Shown in pieces: positions 16,585-26,135 of a stretch of 64,000 nt of DNA (positions are counted from its first letter, which is position 1; each line of letters opens with the position of its first letter). The DNA comes from Litoribacter ruber. GTDB taxonomy: Bacteria; Bacteroidota; Bacteroidia; Cytophagales; Cyclobacteriaceae. The position numbers and the translations under genes are program-made. Under the pieces are notes generated by a model that worked only from the letters and a program-made list of their open reading frames with translations, was not told the DNA's origin and ran no database searches. The stretch is taken from positions 62,001 to 126,000 of the forward strand of contig NZ_JAHBGI010000009.1 in the NCBI RefSeq assembly GCF_018500185.1, in the 5' to 3' direction.

Positions 16585-17955
16585 TTATTTGGAATTTCCG
16601 ACTTCCACCGGGGTGGTCTGCTCCTCGGGAGCGTTGGCCGTAAGGGGATTTGATCTTCTAATCAGCCCGTCAGGCAGCTCATTTTCCGTACTTGCCACTA
16701 CTGTACATACGGTGGCGTCACCGGTTACGTTTACGATAGTTCTAAACATATCCAAAATCCTATCCGGGGCGATGATCAGGGCAATACCTGCTGCCGGCAC
16801 ATTGATGGATTCCAATACGATTATAAGCATAATTATCCCCGCACCTGGTACACCTGCTGAACCAATGGAAGCCAAAGTGGCGGTCAATACGATCATCAAT
16901 TGCTGTGTTAGTGTAAGGTCCATGCCAAGCGCTTGGGCAATGAATACTGCTGCCACGCCTTGATACAAACTGGTTCCATCCATGTTGATGGTGGCCCCCA
17001 ATGGGAGTACAAACGAGCTGACTTCCTCAGACACGCCAATTTCCTCTTCTACCTGCTTCATGGTGACAGGAAGAGTTGCGGAGCTAGAACTGGTGGTAAA
17101 GGCCAAAAGCTGTGCTGGACGAATGGCTTTGAAAAAATCGATATAAGGTACTTTTGTAAATAATTTGAGAATGCCTGGGTAAACCACCAAGATGAGGAAA
17201 AACAAGCCTCCCAGTACTACCAAGCTATATTTAAGTAGAGCCAACAGCAACTCCACAGCCGAATCCGGATTGTCCCCGGCAATTTCGACAATCAGGGAAG
17301 CCATCAATGCAAAGACACCGTATGGTGCAATCATCATGATGTAGCCTACAATTTTAATGATCACATCATTGAGTCCATCGAAGAAGGCGATCACCGGAGT
17401 GGCCTTGTCTTTTGGCAATTGAAGCAAGGCTATTCCCACAATGATGGCAAAGAAAACCACCTGGAGCATGCTTGCATTGTCAGTAGCTGCCGCAAACACG
17501 TTTTCTGGCACGATGTCCACCAAAGGCTGCAACGGGCTTTGTTGCTGAAGCAGTTCGGCTTCAGTAGCTTTTGAACCTGCGGTGTCATCGTAAAGACTCA
17601 TCAGGTTTTCACGGGTGTCTTCAGGAAGGCTCTTTCCAGGCTTGAAAATGTTCACCATCAAAAGACCAATGGTAACGGCTAGCACCGTGGTACACATGTA
17701 GGTCAAAATGGTTTTTCCTCCGATTCTGCTCAGTTTGGAAATATCCCCCAGATTTGAAACCCCCACAATCAAGGAGGCCAATACTAATGGAACCGCGATC
17801 ATCTTGAGGGCATTGATGAAAATAGTACCCACCGGCTTGATATAATCCAAGGTGAATTGCGGCGGGATGGCTGTTTTGATGACCACCAATCCGAAAATAA
17901 GACCAAGGACCAGACCGATGATGATCTGGGTATGTAAAGGGATTTTCTTAAGCAT
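16585..17955 (-). CDS. Dicarboxylate/amino acid:cation symporter (DAACS family)
   Basis: Inner-membrane symporter of 456 residues of the GltP/GltT/DctA type. It has the first re-entrant loop motif TSSSSATLPVT (near 289-299), the NMDGT motif of helix 7 (near 325) that binds the coupling cation, and the second hairpin IGSAGVPGAG. It likely imports glutamate, aspartate or C4-dicarboxylates with Na+ or H+. A long periplasmic loop (about 110-155) is larger than in E. coli GltP. It follows aroC by 22 bases and is probably cotranscribed with it. Confidence 0.92.
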   Translation of the reverse strand: MLKKIPLHTQIIIGLVLGLIFGLVVIKTAIPPQFTLDYIKPVGTIFINALKMIAVPLVLASLIVGVSNLGDISKLSRIGGKTILTYMCTTVLAVTIGLLMVNIFKPGKSLPEDTRENLMSLYDDTAGSKATEAELLQQQSPLQPLVDIVPENVFAAATDNASMLQVVFFAIIVGIALLQLPKDKATPVIAFFDGLNDVIIKIVGYIMMIAPYGVFALMASLIVEIAGDNPDSAVELLLALLKYSLVVLGGLFFLILVVYPGILKLFTKVPYIDFFKAIRPAQLLAFTTSSSSATLPVTMKQVEEEIGVSEEVSSFVLPLGATINMDGTSLYQGVAAVFIAQALGMDLTLTQQLMIVLTATLASIGSAGVPGAGIIMLIIVLESINVPAAGIALIIAPDRILDMFRTIVNVTGDATVCTVVASTENELPDGLIRRSNPLTANAPEEQTTPVEVGNSK

Positions 17956-17977
17956 TTTTACTGAATTACTATTGGGT

Positions 17978-19054
17978 TTACAATTTACTCAATTTATTGA
18001 GCAATAAATGGTCAGCTAGGACTAATGCGCACATAGCTTCCACAATCGGTACCGCTCTGGGTACCACGCAGGGGTCATGTCTGCCTTTGCCCGACACCGT
18101 GACAGCTTCTCCAGCCTCATTGATGCTGGCCTGATCCTGCATGATAGTGGCCACAGGCTTGAAAGCCACCTTGAAATAAATATCCTCGCCATTCGAAATG
18201 CCTCCTTGGATGCCCCCGGAATGGTTGGTTTTGGTTTTTACTTTCCCTTCCTCGGTATAAAATTCATCGTTGTGCTGGGAGCCTCTCAATGCGATCCCGG
18301 CAAATCCACTTCCGTATTCGAAACCTTTTACCGCATTGATGCTTAGCATGGCTTTGCCCAAATCGGCGTGTAGCCGGTCAAATACCGGTTCGCCAAGGCC
18401 GACAGGCGTGTTTTTCACTACGCAGCTCACGATTCCTCCCACAGTGTCCCTTTCTTTTCGGATCAGGTCAATATAGCCAATCATTTGCTCCGCCAGGGCG
18501 GCATCGGGACACCTTACAATGTTCGAGTCGGTTTGGCTGAGGTCGAGTTGCTGATAGGGTTTGTCGAGTTTGATTTCTCCTACTTGGCTTACATAGGCGT
18601 TTATTTGCACGCCATAATGCTTGAGTAATAACTTGGCTATCGCCCCTGCGGCAACTCTGGCAGCAGTTTCCCTCGCGCTGCTTCTCCCTCCGCCGCGGTA
18701 ATCGCGCAGACCGTATTTGGCCTGATAGGTGAAATCGGCATGTGAAGGGCGGAAACTCTCGGCAATATGAGAATAGTCCTTGCTTTTTTGATCCTGGTTT
18801 CGGATCAGCATGGAAATGGGGGTGCCGGTTGATTTTCCTTCAAAAGTCCCTGACAGGATTTCTACCTCATCTCCCTCTTTGCGCTGCGTGGTGATTTTGG
18901 ATTGGCCTGGCTTTCTTCTTTCCAGCTCTTTCTGAATAAATGCCTCATCAATCTCCAAGCCCGCCGGGCAACCGTCTACAATCACACCTATAGCTTTGCC
19001 ATGCGACTCGCCAAAAGTGCTGATTCTAAATACCCTCCCAAATGAATTGCCCAT
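17978..19054 (-). CDS. aroC: Chorismate synthase
   Basis: Last enzyme of the shikimate pathway: converts 5-enolpyruvylshikimate 3-phosphate to chorismate using reduced FMN. Length 358 is typical. The three family signatures are visible: [18 protein letters not shown] at the N-terminus, [18 protein letters not shown] near 122-139, and the [10 protein letters not shown] and [13 protein letters not shown] segments later. It starts five bases after the BatD stop codon and precedes a dicarboxylate symporter. No other shikimate gene is in the window. Confidence 0.96.
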   Translation of the reverse strand: MGNSFGRVFRISTFGESHGKAIGVIVDGCPAGLEIDEAFIQKELERRKPGQSKITTQRKEGDEVEILSGTFEGKSTGTPISMLIRNQDQKSKDYSHIAESFRPSHADFTYQAKYGLRDYRGGGRSSARETAARVAAGAIAKLLLKHYGVQINAYVSQVGEIKLDKPYQQLDLSQTDSNIVRCPDAALAEQMIGYIDLIRKERDTVGGIVSCVVKNTPVGLGEPVFDRLHADLGKAMLSINAVKGFEYGSGFAGIALRGSQHNDEFYTEEGKVKTKTNHSGGIQGGISNGEDIYFKVAFKPVATIMQDQASINEAGEAVTVSGKGRHDPCVVPRAVPIVEAMCALVLADHLLLNKLSKL

Positions 19055-19059
19055 CTAGT

Positions 19060-20493
19060 TTATTTTTTCCTCACTATCAACACAGCCAATAGAATTACGG
19101 CTGCAACTAACAGAATATTAATAAAGGTGGAAAAATAATACTTATATCGATGGTTTAAAAGTTTATTGTCCTCTACTTCGATTAAATCGTAGATTCCCCC
19201 CAGTCGGTTTGTAGATATAGCCTGGTTGGTTTTGCTCTCGCCCGACACGGCAAGGATGGCTCCCGGTCGGAGGGTGTCATATCTGTCCAAGGCCGTGTTA
19301 AAGAATATCCATTCAAAATGGTCCTTGAGATGGATCTCCTCAGGTTCGTTAAGGCTCATGAAGTAGCTGAACTCCTTCAGGCCAGTCACTCTGCCTCGTC
19401 CCCTGTTGATCTGCTGGCGCACATTTGGATCGTAGGTATTGAGTTTTTGAAGGTTGTTTTTGCGCGGTGGCTGGATGGAGTTGATGTTTCCTTCTCCGGT
19501 GATGCCAAAAGTATAGGTCAAGCCCTCGCCGGTTTGGGCTTCCTTGCGGCTAAAGTTTTCGCGAAGTCGGAAATTCCCCACACTTACCTCATTTCTCAAC
19601 GGGTGTGGAGGTAGTTTTTTGACTTTAACCTCTTTGGCCGAGGAATAAAAGGTTTTGTAATCCTCTTGGCGGTTGCTGCCAAAAAAGGAGGGGTTTTTGG
19701 CGATTTTGTATTTGATCATCTGCCAGCCTACCTGTGGGAGTTCTACTTGGCCTTCGGCAAAAGGGTAAAATGTGGCCTCGTAAACCCTGAAGCGTGTCCA
19801 GAATTTCCCGTTGATTTCGACCCGCTCCGGCTGAATATTGGTTACGTTGAAATTTTCCTCCCAGGCATTGGTAGGTTTGATTTTCCGAATAATCTCTTCA
19901 AGTTGCCTGCCTGGCTCATAAAATTGGAATGGGGCCTGATTGGATTCGGCCATGTAAAATGCTAAAGAGACATTAAAGCCTTCCCCAACATATACTTCAT
20001 TTTTGTCCACTGCCATGGAAAAAAAAGCCTCATCATCTACTTCCACGTATTCTACTTCTTCCTCCCTTCCAAAAAAATCGTCAAAAGGATCTCTTCCCCT
20101 TCTTTGGGATTGCCTGGCGTCGGACACGGTGACGCTTTTTCCGTCCGAGCGGGCCTGAGTGCCGTTCACTGTCATGCTAAAGGGCTCCACGCGGTAAGTT
20201 CCTTGCCTGATAGGTTTGTAATATTGGATCACGCTATTGGTGCTCGTCATCTGCCCATTCACGATGTTCATGGAAGAGGATTGTGAGATTCCTTGCTTTT
20301 GAAATCCATTTATTTCAGGAAATTGATCGTATGATTTTATTTTTTCATTGGAAATTACTATTTTTACGCTGAACGTTTCATTGACCCCGATTTCATCCGG
20401 TCCAAGTTCTATCCGAACATCCTGGCCCAGCAGAGGCAGACAATAAAAGGATATCAGGAGTAATAGTATGGGTTTCAAATACGTTATGTTCAT
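19060..20493 (-). CDS. BatD-family exported membrane protein
   Basis: Protein of 477 residues resembling BatD from Bacteroides aerotolerance operons. The start at 20493 gives a signal peptide (MNITYLKPILLLLISF..., cleaved after LLGQ); an ATG at 20520 would disrupt it. Several beta-sandwich repeats follow, with the family features IELGPDEIGVNETFSVKI and RVEPFSMTVNG, and one C-terminal membrane helix (about 452-473) ends in a basic tail. It is shorter than classical BatD (near 590). The usual partners (MoxR ATPase, BatA, BatB, BatC, BatE) are absent; it is followed by aroC instead. Confidence 0.82.
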   Translation of the reverse strand: MNITYLKPILLLLISFYCLPLLGQDVRIELGPDEIGVNETFSVKIVISNEKIKSYDQFPEINGFQKQGISQSSSMNIVNGQMTSTNSVIQYYKPIRQGTYRVEPFSMTVNGTQARSDGKSVTVSDARQSQRRGRDPFDDFFGREEEVEYVEVDDEAFFSMAVDKNEVYVGEGFNVSLAFYMAESNQAPFQFYEPGRQLEEIIRKIKPTNAWEENFNVTNIQPERVEINGKFWTRFRVYEATFYPFAEGQVELPQVGWQMIKYKIAKNPSFFGSNRQEDYKTFYSSAKEVKVKKLPPHPLRNEVSVGNFRLRENFSRKEAQTGEGLTYTFGITGEGNINSIQPPRKNNLQKLNTYDPNVRQQINRGRGRVTGLKEFSYFMSLNEPEEIHLKDHFEWIFFNTALDRYDTLRPGAILAVSGESKTNQAISTNRLGGIYDLIEVEDNKLLNHRYKYYFSTFINILLVAAVILLAVLIVRKK

Positions 20494-20610
20494 AGCCGGC
20501 TTTACACTTATTAACTGCAAATTAATAAGTATATTTTAAACGTAACAAACTGTTCGGGAAGCCGTATGAGATTTTAATATTATTTAATATAAACCTAAAT
20601 TTAGAGAGCC

Positions 20611-20802
20611 ATGATAGAGTACGTTAAGACCATTTTATTAAAGGTGAGTTTTGACAAAAAGCTTTTTGAAAAGGAATTGAAAAAAGGCTTAAGTTTATTG
20701 GTTCCGTCAGAAGTGCAAGAGTTCAAAACATGGTGTTACGGCACCTTCTCCAACCTTTACGGACCAGTACTAAACAAACACTTTACGCAAATAGCAGCAT
20801 AA
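20611..20802 (+). CDS. Small conserved hypothetical protein
   Basis: Protein of 63 residues, soluble, rich in Lys and Leu, with one cysteine. It looks like two amphipathic helices (about 12-32 and 36-58). I recognise similar short proteins opening MIEYVKTILLKVSFDK in related Bacteroidota, but no function. It has good coding character, 55 bases of AT-rich leader after a likely promoter area shared with batD, and its own strong terminator. That supports a real, independently transcribed gene. Confidence 0.7.
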   Translation: MIEYVKTILLKVSFDKKLFEKELKKGLSLLVPSEVQEFKTWCYGTFSNLYGPVLNKHFTQIAA

Positions 20803-20811
20803 ATAACTTTC

Positions 20812-20839
20812 AAACCTCCCCTAAAAAGGAGGTTTTTTT
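20812..20839 (+). terminator. Terminator of the 63-residue protein gene
   Basis: AAACCTCC and GGAGGTTT pair around an eight-base loop and run into seven T residues. It begins 10 bases after the stop codon. Confidence 0.88.
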
Positions 20840-20844
20840 ATGCT

Positions 20845-20887
20845 TGTCGGTCTTCGGTCTTTAAAATTCTTCGGTCTCCCGTCTTCC
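20845..20887 (+). repeat. Degenerate 7-bp tandem repeat, copy B
   Basis: Units CGGTCTT, CGGTCTT, then a gap, CGGTCTC and CCGTCTT fill the space between the small-protein terminator and the queG stop codon. The unit and orientation match the arrays at 2010 and 27599. Confidence 0.6.
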
Positions 20888-21820
20888 TTACTTCAAAAAA
20901 TCAATATTCCTCTTCAATCCCGCCAATTTCGTTCTTTTCACGGCGGATTTCTGAAAAAGCCTTCCAAAAGTCTCCTGCGTTATTTCTTCCCAATCCCGCT
21001 TATTCATGTCCTCTAATTCTGGGTGGGGTAAAAATTGTTCTTCCTGATGGGGTTTTGAAAACCTGTTCCAAGGGCACACATCCTGGCAGATGTCGCAGCC
21101 AAACATCCAGTTTTCAAATTTGCCCTTCATTTCCGAAGGCAATTCTTCTTTTAATTCTATTGTGAAATACGAAATGCATTTTGAGCCATCCACCACTCCA
21201 GCCTGGGTGATGGCATCCGTGGGACACGCGTCTATGCACTTGGTGCAGCTTCCGCAATAATCCTTAGCCATGGGAATGTCCGGAGTAGCTTCAAGATCGA
21301 TGATGAGTTCTGCCAAAAAAAAGAAGCTTCCCATTTTTCGGTTTAAAAGAAGGCTGTTTTTTCCCAGCCACCCGATTCCGGACTTGGCGGCCCATTGCCG
21401 TTCCATCACCGGTGCGGAATCCACAAATGCTCTTCCGTTGATCCCGCCAAGCTTTTCCTGCAGGTTAAAAAGAAATTCTTTCAATTTATCTTTTATGACA
21501 AAATGATAATCTTTGCCATATGCATACTTGGCGATTTTATAGTCGTCCTTGCCCTCTGGCAATCTTTCCGGAGGGTAATAATTATAGATCAGGCTCACGA
21601 CCGTTTTGGCGCCGTCTACTAAAAGCCTCGGATCAAGCCTTTTGTCAAAATGGTTGGCCATGTAGGCCATTTTGCCCTGGTAATTCCGCGATAGCCACTC
21701 TTCCAGCTTGGGAGCTTCCTCTTCCAAAAAGCCTGCTCGGGCAATGCCACAAAAATCAAAACCCAGCTCTTGAGCCAGGCTTTTGATGATATGTGCATTA
21801 TGGTCAGGGTTGAAGGGCAT
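20888..21820 (-). CDS. queG: Epoxyqueuosine reductase QueG
   Basis: Cobalamin and iron-sulfur enzyme that reduces epoxyqueuosine to queuosine at the tRNA wobble position. Length 310 is typical for the short form. Two [4Fe-4S] cluster motifs are visible: [16 protein letters not shown] (near 190-205) and [12 protein letters not shown] (near 243-254). The cobalamin-binding N-terminal region begins [13 protein letters not shown], and [19 protein letters not shown] is characteristic. The gene starts two bases after the ruvB stop codon, so they form an operon. Queuosine precursor genes are not in the window. Confidence 0.95.
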   Translation of the reverse strand: MPFNPDHNAHIIKSLAQELGFDFCGIARAGFLEEEAPKLEEWLSRNYQGKMAYMANHFDKRLDPRLLVDGAKTVVSLIYNYYPPERLPEGKDDYKIAKYAYGKDYHFVIKDKLKEFLFNLQEKLGGINGRAFVDSAPVMERQWAAKSGIGWLGKNSLLLNRKMGSFFFLAELIIDLEATPDIPMAKDYCGSCTKCIDACPTDAITQAGVVDGSKCISYFTIELKEELPSEMKGKFENWMFGCDICQDVCPWNRFSKPHQEEQFLPHPELEDMNKRDWEEITQETFGRLFQKSAVKRTKLAGLKRNIDFLK

Positions 21821-21822
21821 GA

Positions 21823-22860
21823 TTATTCCGAAAACAGCGTGCCTGTGGCGCCGCCAAAATTGGATTTGATATTTAAGTGCTTATAAGCCAGTTCGGTAGC
21901 CATTCGTCCGCGGCTGGTTCTCTTGAGGTAACCTTCCTGGATCAGGAACGGCTCATACACCTCTTCAATAGTTTCCGCTTCCTCACTACAGGCTGTGGCT
22001 ATGGTGCCCAGCCCCACCGGACCGCCTTTAAATTTCTCGATGATGGTCAGCAGGATTCTGTTATCCATTTCATCCAAGCCATTTTCATCCACATCCAGAG
22101 CATTAAGGGCTATTTTCGATATTTCAAGGGTGATTTTACCATTCCCCTTGATCTCTGCAAAATCCCTGGTTCTTCTCAATAAATTGTTTGCAATCCTCGG
22201 CGTTCCCCTGCTCCTCCGGGCAATTTCATAGGCCGCAATTTCATCGATTGGGGTGTTTAGGATATGGGCCGACCGGCTCACAATGGTGGTTAAGAGCTTG
22301 GCGTCATAATACTCCAGCCTTGCATTGATCCCAAATCTTGCCCTCAACGGTGAAGTCAGCAATCCTGATCGGGTAGTAGCCCCAATCAAGGTAAAGGGGT
22401 TCAATGAAATCTGTACCGTACGAGCATTAGGACCCGAATCCAGCATGATGTCGATCCTAAAGTCCTCCATGGCAGAATAAAGGTATTCTTCCACAATGGG
22501 ATTGAGCCGGTGGATTTCATCGATAAATAGTACATCACCATCATCCAAGTTGGTCAAAAGACCGGCAAGATCGGAAGGTTTGTCCAACACCGGTCCAGAG
22601 GTAATCTTGATATTGGACTCCAATTCATTGGCGATAATATTGCTCAGGGTGGTTTTTCCCAAACCTGGAGGTCCGTGCAGCAGTACGTGGTCGAGGGATT
22701 CCCCGCGTTTTTTTGCCGCGGACACGAAAATTTTAAGGTTTTCTACAATTTTATACTGTCCAGTAAAGTCATCGAAAGAAAGCGGGCGCAAGGCCTTTTC
22801 TATTTCTCTGTCGCTTTGGCTCAGGTGTTCATTTTCTCCGCTCAAATAATCTTCTCTCAT
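21823..22860 (-). CDS. ruvB: Holliday junction branch migration helicase RuvB
   Basis: AAA+ motor that drives Holliday junction branch migration with RuvA. Length 345 is typical. Visible motifs are Walker [10 protein letters not shown] (near 64-72), Walker [10 protein letters not shown] (near 115), the sensor GATTRSGLL (near 160) and the arginine finger segment SPLRARFG. The C-terminal winged-helix ends [16 protein letters not shown]. It is the first gene of the ruvB-queG operon behind an exact TAnnTTTG box. ruvA and ruvC are not linked here. Confidence 0.97.
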   Translation of the reverse strand: MREDYLSGENEHLSQSDREIEKALRPLSFDDFTGQYKIVENLKIFVSAAKKRGESLDHVLLHGPPGLGKTTLSNIIANELESNIKITSGPVLDKPSDLAGLLTNLDDGDVLFIDEIHRLNPIVEEYLYSAMEDFRIDIMLDSGPNARTVQISLNPFTLIGATTRSGLLTSPLRARFGINARLEYYDAKLLTTIVSRSAHILNTPIDEIAAYEIARRSRGTPRIANNLLRRTRDFAEIKGNGKITLEISKIALNALDVDENGLDEMDNRILLTIIEKFKGGPVGLGTIATACSEEAETIEEVYEPFLIQEGYLKRTSRGRMATELAYKHLNIKSNFGGATGTLFSE

Positions 22861-22883
22861 GCGCTTTATTTATTCTGGAACCA

Positions 22884-22891
22884 CAAAGATA
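22884..22891 (-). promoter_or_regulatory. Candidate -7 box of ruvB-queG
   Basis: Minus strand TATCTTTG, an exact TAnnTTTG box 23 bases upstream of the ruvB ATG. A TTG occurs further upstream, but with a 23-base spacer that is longer than usual. Confidence 0.42.
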
Positions 22892-22993
22892 AGCATCTGC
22901 TCGGGCATTCACAGCAACAATGTCGGGCAGGAACTATTTTTCCGTCCACATGGCTTTAAGAAAAGCCTAACGGCAAAATTGTTGAGAATCCAT

Positions 22994-23001
22994 TACCTTT
23001 G
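22994..23001 (+). promoter_or_regulatory. Candidate -7 box of apbE
   Basis: TACCTTTG, an exact TAnnTTTG box 18 bases upstream of the ATG at 23020. It overlaps the alternative TTG start at 22999, which supports the later ATG as the true start. No clear -33 element is seen. Confidence 0.42.
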
Positions 23002-23019
23002 CAGGAAATTTCCTTGAAT

Positions 23020-24084
23020 ATGCGAAACAACGCCCGAAAAAACGTCATTTACTCCATCATTTTATTATTGATTGTCTTTATCGTATTCCTTTACAGGCAA
23101 AATCAACAAAATCCACGCGAGGCAACCACCGTGGAACAGGATGGGAGAGTGATTTTGACAGGTCAAACTATGGGCACCACCTACCGAGTGGTCTACCTGG
23201 ACGAGCAGTCCAGGGATTTCAAAAAGCAGATCGATTCCGTATTAGTAGCTTTTAACAAATCCCAGTCTACCTATATCGAGGATTCCGAGATCAGCAGATT
23301 TAATCGTCAGGATACCTTGGAGTTTGAGAGTCCGTATTTTTTGGAAGTGCTGGAATCCAGCCGGGAGGTTTTTGAATTGACGAAGGGTTCTTTTGATCCC
23401 ACTATAGGCCCCTTGGTGAATGTTTGGGGCTTTGGCCCTGAAGGTGCACAGCGGAAGGACAGTACGGAAATTAATGATTTACTTCGACTGGTCGACTTCA
23501 ACTTGATCGGATACGATAGCAACCAGGTGTGGAAAACCAAGCCGGGGGTATATTTGGATTTTAGTGCCATTGCCAAAGGCTATGGGGTGGATGTAGTGGT
23601 AGACTTTTTAGAAGAGCAGGGCATCTATAACATGCTGGTGGAAATCGGGGGGGAATTGGTAGCCCGGGGTGTCAATGAAAACGGGGAACTGTGGAAGGTT
23701 GGCATCAACCAGCCGGACGAGGCGGGTGCGAAAGACGACCTCTTCAGCATCATAGCTTTGGATAACCAAGGGTTGGCAACTTCCGGTAACTACCGGAATT
23801 TTTATGAAAGAGATGGCATCAAATACTCTCATACTATAAGTCCCAAAACAGGTTTTCCAGTAAGACATAGCCTGCTTAGTGCCACCGTAGTGGCGGAAAA
23901 CTGCATGCTGGCCGATGCCTATGCCACTGCTTTGATGGTAATGGGAACTGAAGAAGCTATTGCCTTGCAGGAGTCCTCCCAAGCCTTTGAGATGCTTTTG
24001 ATATTCAATGATGAGGAAGGAAAATTGGAGACCTTTGTCAGTGAAGGTTTAAAACCATTTATTTCATTTATAGATAGAGATTAA
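23020..24084 (+). CDS. apbE: FAD:protein FMN transferase (ApbE family)
   Basis: Periplasmic, membrane-anchored enzyme of 354 residues that covalently attaches FMN to threonines of target flavoproteins such as Na+-NQR or Rnf subunits. One N-terminal helix (about 9-26) anchors it. Family motifs include MGTTYRVVY, DPTIGPLVNVWGFG, DFSAIAKGYGVD and VEIGGELVARG. The metal-binding C-terminal segment ADAYATALMVMG is intact. The ATG at 23020 is preferred over the TTG at 22999. Its stop overlaps the next start by one base (TAATG). Its flavoprotein targets are not in this window. Confidence 0.93.
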   Translation: MRNNARKNVIYSIILLLIVFIVFLYRQNQQNPREATTVEQDGRVILTGQTMGTTYRVVYLDEQSRDFKKQIDSVLVAFNKSQSTYIEDSEISRFNRQDTLEFESPYFLEVLESSREVFELTKGSFDPTIGPLVNVWGFGPEGAQRKDSTEINDLLRLVDFNLIGYDSNQVWKTKPGVYLDFSAIAKGYGVDVVVDFLEEQGIYNMLVEIGGELVARGVNENGELWKVGINQPDEAGAKDDLFSIIALDNQGLATSGNYRNFYERDGIKYSHTISPKTGFPVRHSLLSATVVAENCMLADAYATALMVMGTEEAIALQESSQAFEMLLIFNDEEGKLETFVSEGLKPFISFIDRD

Positions 24085-24845
24085 TGGATAGAATTGAAGC
24101 GGTTGACAAGAAAGATTGGTTCGGTAAATGGTTCGACAGTCCATATTACCATATTTTATATAAAAACAGGGATTTTGCCGAAGCCAGAAGGTTTATTGAT
24201 AATGTAGATGGTTATTTCAAGTTTGACAGTTCTGCCCACGTGATGGATCTGGCTTGTGGCAAGGGACGACATAGCATTTATTTAAATCAAAAAGGCCATC
24301 GGGTAACGGGACTGGACCTTTCTCCTCAAAACATTGCCTATGCCAAGAGTTTTGAAAACGAACTTTTGGATTTTGATGTGCATGATATGCGGGAGGTGTA
24401 TGCAAAATCCAAATTTTCCCATGTAGTCAATTTATTCACCAGCTTTGGCTATTTTAGTGAGGAAGAGGATAATCTCCGCGTATTCCAATCTGTGTGTGAA
24501 GCCCTCAAGCCTGGCGGATACTTTCTTCTGGATTATTTGAATCCTGACAAGGTGATCGATTCCATGAAGGCTTATGAGGTGAAAAACGTGGATGGCGTCA
24601 AGTTTGAAATCCGCAAAGCGGTTGAGCATGGCTTTATCGTCAAAGATATTAATTTTGAAGATGGCAGTGAATACCATTTTCAGGAGAGAGTACAGGTACT
24701 GAGAGAAGAGCAGTTTGAGCACTTCTTTGAAAAAGTAGGGTTGGACTTGAAAGTAGTTTATGGGGATTATGATTTGAATCCCTTTAGTTTTCACGAAAGT
24801 GACAGGATGATTTTTATAGCTCAAAAACCAACGCATGCTCATTAA
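24084..24845 (+). CDS. Class I SAM-dependent methyltransferase
   Basis: Cytoplasmic methyltransferase of 253 residues with a Rossmann-type SAM domain. Motif I VMDLACGKGRHS lies near residues 54-65, the acidic residue of motif II is in VTGLDLS, and motif IV corresponds to FSHVVNLFTSFGYF. The C-terminal third is a beta-rich cap that may define the substrate, which I cannot name. The frame overlaps the apbE stop by one base and the ZIP transporter start by 11, so the three genes form one transcript. Confidence 0.87.
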   Translation: MDRIEAVDKKDWFGKWFDSPYYHILYKNRDFAEARRFIDNVDGYFKFDSSAHVMDLACGKGRHSIYLNQKGHRVTGLDLSPQNIAYAKSFENELLDFDVHDMREVYAKSKFSHVVNLFTSFGYFSEEEDNLRVFQSVCEALKPGGYFLLDYLNPDKVIDSMKAYEVKNVDGVKFEIRKAVEHGFIVKDINFEDGSEYHFQERVQVLREEQFEHFFEKVGLDLKVVYGDYDLNPFSFHESDRMIFIAQKPTHAH

Positions 24846-25572
24846 TTTTGGTTTGCTTTTCTTTTCGGCCTTGCTGGCCGGCCTAGTGGCGATTTTGGTG
24901 CCCCATTGGCGTGAACAGGATTTTAAAAAGGTCCTGATTTTCGCCGGTTCCTACCTGTTTTCCATCACCATTCTCCATATTTTCCCGGAGCTTTTTGCTG
25001 ACAGGCAATCTGCCTATTATATGGGGCTTTACATTCTATTGGGCTTTCTGTTGCAGCAGTTATTGGAATTTATGTCTTCCGGGATTGAGCACGGACACCT
25101 GCATACGCATGGTAATTCGCATAAGGGAAATACCGTTACCACGCTGATGGTAGGCCTCTTTTTGCATGCCTTTTTGGAAGGTACACTCCTGTCCAAGCAA
25201 CCCGAACTTTCAGGTCATCACCATGGGAGTGAGACCTTGCTGATAGGGATGATTTTGCATAAAATCCCTGAGGCTTTTGCCTTGGTGGCCGTATTGCTCA
25301 CTAGGCTGAAAAAGCGGCTGGTGCTGATTCTTTTGGTGGTTTTTTCCCTGGCCTCGCCTTTTGGCATGCTGTCCACAGACCTACTTTATAGCCAGGCGAT
25401 CATCGGACCAAGCACCATCAATATGCTGTTTGGCTTGGTGGCTGGAGGCTTTTTGCACATTTCTACCACCATTATCTTTGAAAGTAGCCCGCAGCATAAG
25501 TTTCAGCTCCAAAAGTTGCTCATTATTATGCTGGCAGCCGGCCTCGCCATTCTGTCCGAATACGTAATTTAA
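24835..25572 (+). CDS. ZIP family divalent metal transporter
   Basis: Inner-membrane protein of 245 residues with about eight helices, related to zinc/iron permeases of the ZIP type. The metal-binding helix motifs are visible as HAFLEGTLL (near residue 103) and HKIPEAFALVAVLL (near 142). A His-rich cytoplasmic loop (HGHLHTHGNSHKG and HHHG) fits zinc sensing or binding. It probably imports Zn2+ or Fe2+. It ends in a four-base overlap with the convergent thioredoxin-like gene, without an obvious terminator. Confidence 0.88.
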   Translation: MLINFGLLFFSALLAGLVAILVPHWREQDFKKVLIFAGSYLFSITILHIFPELFADRQSAYYMGLYILLGFLLQQLLEFMSSGIEHGHLHTHGNSHKGNTVTTLMVGLFLHAFLEGTLLSKQPELSGHHHGSETLLIGMILHKIPEAFALVAVLLTRLKKRLVLILLVVFSLASPFGMLSTDLLYSQAIIGPSTINMLFGLVAGGFLHISTTIIFESSPQHKFQLQKLLIIMLAAGLAILSEYVI

Positions 25573-26135
25573 TTCTTGAGGTACTTCTGGATTTCTTTTT
25601 CCAGCCTGGGATGGCTTGGATTGTAGGCTTGGTTGTTTAGGATTTTGCCTTCTTTGGATATAATGACATATCTGGGCACTGCAATCACCACTCCCTCAAA
25701 ATCCTTTTCTTTATAGTTGTAATAAACGAATGGGTAAATGGGATTTGACTCATCGGTGCCTATCCAATAACTGTTGGTGGTCCAATTGCGCTTGGTGACA
25801 TAATCGCCCCAATATTCCTGCCTGTCATCAATGGATATCTTAACAAACTCCACCTCCTGATCCCCGAATTTTTCGGCCAAAGCCTCGAAATATGGGGTTT
25901 GCTGAATACACGGGCCGCACCAACTTGCCCAGAAATCCAAAACCAACAATTTTCCCTCAAACTCGGAAAAGTTAATTGAGTTTCCATTCACATCCACCAA
26001 GGGACCCAATGGTGCCTTTTCCCCGTTGTTGACGGTTTTCATCCTAGTCAACTTTTCCTGCTGACTGGTGGTGGATTGCGCCATGTTCATCAAGGGAAAA
26101 AGTATGGCGAATATGAGTAAAAAATGCTTTTTCAT
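25569..26135 (-). CDS. TlpA/ResA-like periplasmic thioredoxin-family protein
   Basis: Exported protein of 188 residues with a signal peptide ending MNMAQ. The thioredoxin-fold domain (about 42-186) carries the active-site motif WCGPC with Cys73 and Cys76, preceded by VLDFWAS as in TlpA and ResA. It probably reduces or oxidises periplasmic disulfides, perhaps in cytochrome c maturation or oxidative-stress repair. Its start directly abuts the stop codon of the DUF4403 lipoprotein gene, so the two are likely cotranscribed and act in the same compartment. Confidence 0.88.
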   Translation of the reverse strand: MKKHFLLIFAILFPLMNMAQSTTSQQEKLTRMKTVNNGEKAPLGPLVDVNGNSINFSEFEGKLLVLDFWASWCGPCIQQTPYFEALAEKFGDQEVEFVKISIDDRQEYWGDYVTKRNWTTNSYWIGTDESNPIYPFVYYNYKEKDFEGVVIAVPRYVIISKEGKILNNQAYNPSHPRLEKEIQKYLKN

